Shown here: piece after piece, positions 43,857-53,600 of the stretch
Position numbering within the stretch: the first letter of the stretch is position 1
How the letters are laid out: each line of letters starts with the position of its first letter
Assembly: GCA_013112575.1 (NCBI GenBank)
Contig: JABFGG010000001.1
Span: 186,001-250,000, forward strand
Reading direction: 5' to 3'
Source: Chloroflexota bacterium
GTDB lineage: Bacteria; Chloroflexota; Anaerolineae; Anaerolineales; UBA11579
Length of the DNA: 64,000 bases
Program-made: the position numbers and the translations under genes
Notes under the pieces: model-generated
Database searches by the model: none
What the model was told of the DNA's origin: nothing
Seen by the model: the letters and a program-made list of their open reading frames with translations, nothing else

Positions 43857-44264
43857 TTATTTCTCGGAAGGAGGTTCACCATCTTCCATCCATTGCTTGA
43901 ACTTCTCCTCAAACAACGCCCTTACTTCTTCCGGACTGAAACCCAGACGATGGGCTTCGGTGAGGTAATAGTGAGTCAAGCGTTGCATGTCAAGCTGACG
44001 TAATTGCTCGGCCTCTTTTTGTGAGTGTGGTTCGAGGATGAAAGTGCCGCGACCGTGTTGTGTAGAGATGATGCCGTCGTCATCCAGTTGGCGGTATGCC
44101 CGCGCCACTGTGTTGAAGTTGACGCGTAGGTCAGCGGCCAGTTGGCGCACGGTGGGGAGCTGGTCGCCGGGTTGCAACTCGCCTGTATTGATCAGATGCC
44201 GAATCTGATCCTTGACCTGGCTGTAGATGGGCACGTGGGATTGGAAGTTGATTTCTATATTCAT
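43857..44264 (-). CDS. GntR-family regulator, YtrA-like
   Basis: 135 residues. Winged helix-turn-helix at the N-terminus (IYSQVKDQIRHLINTGELQPGDQLPTVRQLAADLRVNFNTVARAYRQLDDDGIISTQHGRGTFI), then a short helical tail. This short YtrA-type layout has no large ligand domain. It is the first gene on the minus strand beyond the RHS locus and its promoter holds four TTGTAT repeats. It may regulate itself and the downstream slipin gene 46 nt away. Confidence 0.87.
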   Translation of the reverse strand: MNIEINFQSHVPIYSQVKDQIRHLINTGELQPGDQLPTVRQLAADLRVNFNTVARAYRQLDDDGIISTQHGRGTFILEPHSQKEAEQLRQLDMQRLTHYYLTEAHRLGFSPEEVRALFEEKFKQWMEDGEPPSEK

Positions 44265-44275
44265 AACTCATCAAA

Positions 44276-44307
44276 TTGTATTATTGTATCTTTGTATGAT
44301 TGTATAC
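44276..44307. repeat. Four TTGTATNN repeats, period 8, in the GntR promoter
   Basis: TTGTAT occurs at 44276, 44284, 44292 and 44300 with two variable nt between copies. The block covers the -10 box and the predicted start of the gntR transcript, so it is a likely multi-copy operator. Confidence 0.6.
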
Positions 44308-44327
44308 TGGATTGAAGAGCTTGTCAA
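44299..44327 (-). promoter_or_regulatory. GntR gene promoter
   Basis: On the minus strand TTGACA and TACAAT are 17 nt apart (plus-strand 44322-44327 and 44299-44304). The start falls in the TTGTAT repeats. Confidence 0.75.
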
Positions 44328-44671
44328 GCAGGAAGGTGATGTTAGGTGTGCAAAAGCCCTGACAAATGCCCTCTATAAAGGGTGACATCTGTCAGGTAGT
44401 CAAAGGTTGACTTTCCTGCGCCAAATCTACTAAAATATGACCGATTAATCTGATTTGGATCACATTGGTGGGACCCATTTGGGGGACAGGTATACCCAAA
44501 TGACCTTCAGCATTGCGCAAACTGATTTTGGAATTTATCCGCTAAGGAGAATATATTCCTGAACACAATGTGCTTGGCAAGGCCTTGACAAATCCTTGAA
44601 ACAGAATAAATGTTCTTGTATGGTTTGGTTAGTTAATTCATAACTTCTGAACACTCTTGGGAGGCAGTTAC
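44308..44671. other. Gene-free leader region upstream of the giant RHS gene
   Basis: About 360 nt with no gene. It contains a hairpin with CCTGACA/TGTCAGG ends (44358-44396), an inverted repeat CATTTGGG/CCCAAATG (44476-44502) and a TTGACA at 44585-44590 without a clear -10 box. A GGGAGG ribosome site ends it at 44659-44664. These could regulate the RHS gene. Confidence 0.5.
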
Positions 44672-47600
44672 ATGTTATTCGGGAAAAGCTTATCATTTAG
44701 CAACTTCAACAATGCTCTACATTCCTATAAAAAGAGGGGTTTCAAAAAACGTGTTGCTCGCGGTTTTGGCACGCGTGTGATAAACGCCTTTATGCTGGTA
44801 GCGTTGTTGGCCCCCAACATCACTACCGTGGCCCAAGCAGCTGCGCCAGTATTAGATGGCATCAACTTTGGTGCATTCTTTGATTCGATCGGCAATCCGA
44901 GCATTGAAATAAACGAAAGTAATTATCAAGCTCCACAATTTGAACATGGCACACCAATATTCGGTCTACGTCCACAAGAAAATGTCGAGCTTACTAATTC
45001 GCCCCCTTTGCCTCCCGTACTGTTTATAGAGAACGTGGGGCAATTCGACTCGCGTGCTCGTTTCCAGATACAGGGCAGCCAGGGTACGATTTTCCTCGCT
45101 GAGGATGCCATCTGGGTATCACTGATTGATACGACCTCCCTGGAGGATACTTATGAAGTCGACAGTCAGAGCGCGCCAGAACCAATATCTCTTGATGCTG
45201 TAGACTTGAAATTGTCTTTTCCGGATGCCAATCCCTTCGTTCAGCTTGAGGGGATTGAGCAACCAGGAACCAAAGCATCCTATTTCCTTGGCAATGAACC
45301 TGTTGAATGGAAGAGCAATGTACCGGTTTGGGAAGGAATTCGGTACAAGGATATTTATCCAGGCATAGACCTTGAGATCACCAGTGAAGAAGGGCAATGG
45401 GTATGGCGTTTTGTACATGGTAGGCAACTGCCCCCAGTAATACTTGAGCGCTTTCCGTCGTTGGCAAATCAGCCACTGGAAAATGTGCGTCTCAAGGTGG
45501 AAGGGGCCGATCAGCTGCAACTCGATTCCGCGGCACTACGGCTTGAAACGCAGGTAGGTATAGTCAGCTTGCCGTTGATTGAGACGGACCTGCTCGATCA
45601 AACCACCAAGTCAACGGTTGATGCGAGCCAGGCTGACTTAAAAGGCAACGAACTCACTAATCCATTCGCAGAAAGCAACACAAAGATTCCTGAAAACGAT
45701 TTCTTCCTGCCTGAACCAGTTGAGAGCCCTGAAGCCTCTAACATAGGTCTTCTCGCTGCGCCTGCAGGCGGTCCGCCTAACCGACCGGATGACTTGCTAT
45801 ATTCTACCTATCTGGGTGGGAGCAGCATCGACGAAGTCTTTGGCATAACAGTTGGACCTGATGATTCGGTATATGTGACAGGACTGACCTACTCGCTGGA
45901 TTTCCCCACGGAACCCCCAGGTAGCTCATCCCATCAGGGATTGACAGACATCTTTGTATCGAAAATCGATCTTAATACTGGCGAACTCATCTATTCAACA
46001 TATTTAGGCGGCAGTACAGATGATATTGGTCGTGGCATTAAGATCAATGATAGTGGTGAAGCGTTTATTGCAGGGATGACAACCTCAATTGACTTCCCCA
46101 CCACGCCTGGTGCCTGGGATCGAGTCACGAACGAGGCTGCGGCCTATGTCCTTAAGCTCAGTGCAGATGGTTCTACCCTGATCTATTCGACCTTGTTGGA
46201 TGGCAGCAGTGGCGAACAGGGATTTGATATTGCAATTGATTCTGCCCAAAATGCCTACGTGATTGGGCAGGTATATTCCGCGGATTATCCCGTCACTTCG
46301 GGAGCCTATGATGAAACCTGGAATGGTGATTGGGATCTTTTCGTTACCAAAGTCAATCCCACGGGAACAGATCTTATTTATTCGACATTTATCGGTGGCT
46401 CTGCGGCAGATTGTGAACACGTCGGCGCTATTCAGGAATGCGAGTTGGCCATCAGTCCAGCGGGTGAAGCCTATATCGTTGGTCCGACGCTGTCATCGAA
46501 CTTTCCTCTTGAGAATGCCTGGGACAACACCTACCACGGCGGCACGTTCAATAGCAATGACACTGCCTTCCTCACTAAATTGAACGCCAGCGGGACTGAT
46601 CTGGTCTTTTCTACCTTCTTTGGTGGCAGTGAAAGTATCTGTGCCCAAGGGTGCGATATTTTCGTTGACCAGAGTGCCACCGTTTACGTGGCCGGCGGCA
46701 CAGTTGGAGCATTAGTTATACCTGCTCCACAGCCTCCGGGCTATAGCCCGGATTACAATGGGGGAGTAGTTGACGGCTTTTTGATGAAGTTCCCTCCGGA
46801 TGGTAGCTCGCCGGACTTTTTCACTTATTTAGGTACAGGTGGACTTGATGAAGCCCGCGGTGTTTCGGTAGATAATCGCGGCCATATCTATGTGGTTGGG
46901 CATACGGATTCCGCCCAATTCCCTGTGACAACCAATGCATATGACATAAGCCATGATTTTGCCTTAGACTTGACCTTGACCAAGTTCAGCCCTGATGGAC
47001 TCAATATTCAATATTCGACATACATCGGTGGAACAGGCGATGATTGGGGAGGAGAAATCCTGACACCGGCAGAGGGCTTTGCCTATGTAACCGGTTTCAC
47101 TTACTCTGAAGACTACCCGGTATCGGCCAATGCGTATGATGATAGTTTCAACGGCCTACGGGACATCTATGTGACCAAACTCGAGATTGATCCCTCGCTC
47201 GAGCAACAGGTGATGCTGACTACTGGTGGGCTTAAGGGCGGCAGTTCAGCCGATTGTCAGGCCAGTGACTGTTCCATATCCGCCACCAGCAATACGAGCT
47301 CGAATAGCGGTGCGCAGTATACGGTGGCTGATCCTGTGAACACATTTACGGGAGCCTTTGAGTATGCCATAGAGGACCTGTCAATCCAGTCTACAGTAGG
47401 TAGTATTCCTTTCACTCGTTATTATTCATCCAATGCAACTGGTTTGTATTCGGATACTTTTGGCATTGGATGGACACACAATCACGAGAGCAATTTGATC
47501 TTTGAGGATGATCCGGGTGGCATACCCGGCTTTGTGATCTTCAAGGCCAATACGGCCAACCAATATTACTTTTTCGACAACGGAGATGGCACTTACAGCC

Positions 47601-50600
47601 CAGACGCTGGCTTGCTCGCTAGTTTGATCGAGAACGTGGGAGTTCCCACAACATATACGGTCATTGATAGTTCACAGAATGCCTATACCTTCGATGATCT
47701 GGGGCGCATCACACAGTATACGGATTCCGAAGGCCATACTTTGGACTATTTCTACAATGATCCCGGCATTGGAGAAGAACGTCTGGCGCGTGTTGAAGAT
47801 GAGGACGGCACACGTTTCCTGAACTTCACATACGGCACAACCGGGCGGCTTGAGATCGTGCAGGATCATTTTAGTCGCCAGATCACTTATGGCTACGATG
47901 CAAATGATGATCTCACTGGAATTGTGGACGTCCTGGGGCAAAACTGGACTTTTCAATACGACAGCGAACACCGCATAACCAAGATTACAAACCCGCGCGA
48001 TATTGACGAGACCACTAATGTCTATGATGCTGAAGGACGTGTTATAGAGCAATACGATGGTTTGGGTTTACGTATTGCATTGTTGGTGTACAACGCCGAC
48101 GGAACGACGGTGCTTACAGATGCTCTAGGCAATACAACTATTCATCAATATGATGAGAGTAATATCGCTGTTGGAGCCACAAATGCTCTCAGCCAAGCTA
48201 CCGCCTCAACTTTTGACAACAACTTCCGACCAAGCACATTGACTGATGAAGCCAATGACACAACAACGCTAAGCTGGAGTGCAGATGGAGCCAATCTTAC
48301 CCAAGTTGTTGATGCTGCAGGCAACCAGACTAACATGACCTATGATGGGTCGAACAACCTCACAGATGTAATTGATGCACGTGGCTTCCTGACGCAATAC
48401 GATTATGTGGGCACACTTTTAACGAAAACCACCGATGCCCTGGGTGAAGAAACGGATTACACCTATACACCTGAAGGCTATTTGGAAACTATTACTGATG
48501 CGCGTTTCAACACAACGACCTACACCTATGACGCTTTCGGCAATGTGGCATTGATCACTAACGCTGAGGGCGAATCCACAGGCTTTGTGTACGATGCCCT
48601 TGGCCGTTTGGAAGAGACCACGGATGCCAATGGCTTTGTAACGCGCCATGAGTATGATGCCGCTGGCAGATTAATCAAAATGATTCGCAACTACGATATT
48701 GCTCGATCACAGAATGACGCCGGCATCTGGAACATTGTTACGGAATATAGCTACGATGAAGTCGGTAATCAAACTCAGATCAAAGACACTTTCGGGCGTG
48801 TGACACAATACGAATATGATGCAGTTAACCGACTGGTAAAGATCATTGATCCACAAGGGAATGAAACCACAAATACTTATGATGCCAATGGAAATTTGAA
48901 AACTACCACAGATGCACTGAACCGAACAACAACATATTTTTACGATGAACTAAACCGGCTGATCGCCACGAGCGATCCGCTGGGGAACACGACCAGCACG
49001 GCATATAACCCGGATGGTACTGTAGCTTCAACCACGGATGCCATGGGCCGCACCACTAGCTACACCTATGATGAAGTAAAACGTGTCACAGAAGTTACAG
49101 ACCATCTTGGCAACACCACCTCAACTACATATGACGAAGCGGGCAATGTGGTAGCCACCACAGACGCTGAAGGACGTACCACGACATTTGAATATGATGC
49201 TCTGGGACGACTGGTTCTCCAGACCGACCCCGAAGGGGGAGAAACTGAACATTTCTACGACGAGGTCGGCAACCGCGTGCAGACGATTGACCCGCGGGGC
49301 AACGCTACAACCTTTGTATACGACGATCTCAACAGGTTGGAAACTATCACGGATGCTTTGGGCAACGAAACAACGTATATCTATGATGAATTGGGTAACC
49401 GCACTGCAATCAGGGATAGTAATGATAATCTCACCCAGTTCATTTACGATGACCTCAACCGCGTTATCCAAACTATTGATCCCCTGAACAACACGACTTC
49501 AACGGTCTACGATGCCCTGGGCAACGTGGTTTCCCAGACCAATGCGGAAAATGAAACAACGACTTTCACTTACGATTCGCTCAACAGACTGGAGGCTACC
49601 ACTGATCCTGAGGGCAATGTAACTAGTTATACCTATGATGCCGTGGGTAACCAAGTGACCGTCACCGATGGCAACAATCACACTACGACAACGACTTACG
49701 ATGATCTAAACAGGCCTGTGACCATCACAGACGCCAACAGCAACAGTACAACTACTGTATATAACGCGGTAGGCAACGTCATCAACGTGAGTGATGGCTT
49801 AGGGAATAGTACGGCATTCGCCTATGACGCCCTCAACCGCCAGACCAGCGTGACGGATGCGGAAGGCAACACCACCAGTTATACCTATGATGATGTGGGC
49901 AACCGCTTGAGCATGACAGATGGCAACGGCGTTGTGACCCAATTCGAATACGATGACCTCAACCGCCTCAAAGCCGTCATTGAGAACTATAAACCCGGCT
50001 TCACCCCGGATCACGAGATCAACGTACGCACGGAATATTCCTACGATGAGAATGGCAACCGCCTGACCATCACCGATGGCAACGGCAATACCAGCGGCTT
50101 TACATATGATGTGCTGAACCGCTTGTTGACAGAAAAAGATCCGCTAAATCACACCACCACCTATGGTTACGATGCTATTGGTAACCGCACCAGCCTGATT
50201 GATGCTAACGGGCAAACCACCACTTACTCGTACGATGATGCTAACCAACTAAGATACATTGATTATCCCGGGTTCGATTACGACGTTGAGTTTGATTACG
50301 ATGATGTCGGTCGCCGCACGCAAATGGAAGAAGACCTTGGCGTGACTGCCTGGACTTACGATGATCTTGGCCGCCCTACGGCTATCATGGATCCCTTTGG
50401 TGATACAGTGAGCTATGGCTACGATGCGGTTGGTAACCGTACGACACTCACCTATCCTGATGGCAAAACGGTGGCCTACCAGTATGACTCTGCCAACCGC
50501 CTCACACAGGTTACGGATTGGGATTCCCTTGTCACAGACTACAACTATGATGCTGCCAACCGTCTCTCCACTGTGACCATCCCGAGTGGAGTTACCACAA

Positions 50601-53600
50601 GCTATAGCTATGATGATGCCAATCGTCTGTTGGACATCAATCATCAACGCAATGATTTTGTTACCCTGTCAGACTTCAGCTATACCTATGATGGTGCCGG
50701 CAACCGCCTCACCGCCACAGAATCGCTGGTGCTGGCAGGTTTTCCTGAGCCGCCTATTCCAGCCCTGGTCTTCCCCTTCTCAGACGACATGGAGCTGGAA
50801 AATGAAAACTGGATTGCAGAGGGTAGTTGGCAACGTGTAGTTTTTGGTCTTAGCGGTACACATTCATGGCAAGCCAGTTTGGAAGCGCCTGATAGTGATG
50901 AAAGCCTTACGTTGAATGGCTACATCCCCATTCCAAGTACCGCGGAGCGTCCCGAATTGCAATTTGCCGAAACCTTTGATGCTTTCGGTGACCTGACTTT
51001 GCTAGTGGAAATATCCACCGATTATGCAGAGACCTGGAATACACTCAGGACTCTGACCCCCGAAGATTTCACTGAAGATTGGTTAACGCGCCGCATTTCA
51101 CTACAGGGTTACCAGGGTATGCCAGTCACCATTCGTTTTAGAGCAATCGCTACAGGCCCCAATGGTGAGAATGCAGAATGGAATATTGATGACGTGGCCT
51201 TTGTGGATCGTGGCCCCTCTGCTGACCTTGGCTATCCTTTCAACGAGAATGTTGAAACCGGGGGGAGCAACTGGATCGCGGATGGTGAGTGGGCGATAAC
51301 CGATCTCGTCTCCGTCAGCCCAACCCATTCATGGATATACAACCCAGATGCTTTGGAATTGCTGTTCGGCAACTATAGCCTGGAACTGGACGGCGCCATC
51401 TCTATCCCTGTGGATGCGGTTGAACCCCAATTGAGTTTCCAACATAGTTATGAGTTCGCGAGTGACGCCCAGGCATTTGTTGAGGTCACCAAGGATAACG
51501 GTGTCTCCTGGATGACCCTCGACATACTGGGCAATGATGAAACGGATTGGCAACCGGTCACTTATTCCCTCAGCGGCTTTGAAGGCGAGACCATTCGCCT
51601 GCGCTTCCGTGTATTGGAGGGAATGGAGTATGAAGTCAATACCTGGTTCCTGGATGACATCCGTGTAGAAGACAACCCCAACTCCCTCTTCGATCTAGGC
51701 TTCCCCTACTTTGGCGACATGGAAGATGGAGGAACTGAGTGGCAGACAACTGGCGAATGGGAACTGAATTTCGACGATTATCGTAGTCCGATCCATTCCT
51801 GGTTATGGGCCAGCGACCCTGGACAATCCGGGGAGCAGATTCTGCAACTCAATGGCGAAGTCACCATCCCTCCAGATGCGCTTGATGTCGGTGTCTTATT
51901 CTGGTACAAGTCTCCAAGCTTCGACGAAGCTGAGCTCTATGTCGATATTTCCGAAGATAGTGGTGACACCTGGACAAACGTGCATGGAGTCTTTGGGGAT
52001 ACGTCTAATAATTGGTTCCAGGGACTGATTCAAATGCCAAGCCTAGCGGGGAAGACCATTACGCTGCGCTTGAGGGTAGAAGGAGGCGAGTCGCCGTTCG
52101 CTTCGATTCGTATTGAGGATCTCAGCATCCAGGAAAATGCAATTTCCTATCTCGGCACCCGCCAGGTCGCTTCCCTGCCTGCACCAAAACTACAGCTGGC
52201 CCTCGCTCCACCTGACAATCTGTCTGCACCCGCTTTACAAAGTGAGACGGTCACCGTCACAGTAGAAGACACCGACGGCACGCTGCAACAGGGCCTGTCG
52301 GTCTATGCTTTTGACGCCACGACCTATACGGGCATCACCGGAACTACGGATGCCAATGGCCAGGTTGACCTCAGTCTGGACCCCGGCGACTACCGTTTCC
52401 GCGCTGACCTCAACGGCGTGCAGTTCTTCAGCGACAGCGTCAACCATTGCACCATCTCCGGTTGCACTGCCGCTACCGTGGTTGTCACCAAGCCGGTCAC
52501 TGTGACTGTCACAGATACGAATAGTGCCCCCCAGCAGGGTATCTCTGTGTATGCCTTCGACGGCACTACCTACACAGGCACTTCGGGCACTACCGATGCT
52601 AACGGCGAAGTCGCCTTTACCCTCCAGCAGGGTGATTACCGCTTCCGCGCTGACCTAAACGGTACCCAGTTCTGGAGCAGTGATTTTAACCACTGTACCC
52701 TGCCTGGCTGCGAGTCCGCCGCGGTCACCCTCACTATTCCTGTGACGGTCACTGTTCAGGACCCAGGGGGGAATCCCGTTGCCGGTATCTCTGTCTATGC
52801 CTTTGACGACACCACCTATACCGGCAAAACCGGCACCACGGATGCCAATGGTGAAGTCGTCTTTACGCTCTTGCAAGGCGACTATCGCTTCCGTGCCGAT
52901 TCCAACGGCACACAATTCTGGAGTGATACGGCCAACCACTGCACCATCCCCGGCTGCGAGACGGCCACGGTTACTGTTTCCCTACCGGTCACTGTCACGG
53001 TTACCGACACCAACAGCGCACCTAAAGATGGCCTGACGGTCTATGCCTATGATGGCACAACCTACACTAACTTCAGCGCCACCACCAACGCCAGCGGCGA
53101 GGCTATGTTTACCCTGCCGGATGGCGATTACCGTTTCCGCGCCGATTTCAACGGCACGCAGTTCTGGAGCGACACGGTCAATCATTGCACGGTGCCCACC
53201 TGCACCTCTGCGGCTGTCACCGTCACCATTCCTGTCACGGTCACCGTGCTGGACCCAGGGGGGACTCCGCAACAAGACATCACTGTCTACGTCTTTGACG
53301 ATGCCACCTACGCTAACTTCAGCGCCACCAGCGATTCCAACGGCGAGGTAGAATTCACCCTGCCGCAAGGCGACTACCGCTTCCGCGCCGACTTTAATGG
53401 CACGCAGTTCTGGAGCGATACGGCCAACCATTGTACTATCCCCGGTTGTGAGATCGCTTCTGTGACTATATCTCTGCCGCTCACCGTCACTGTGCTGGAT
53501 ACGGACGCTACACCTAAAGAGGGCCTCTCGGTCTACGCCTTTGATGGCGAGACCTATACTGGTTTCTCCGGCACCACCGACGTCAACGGCGAAATCGAGT

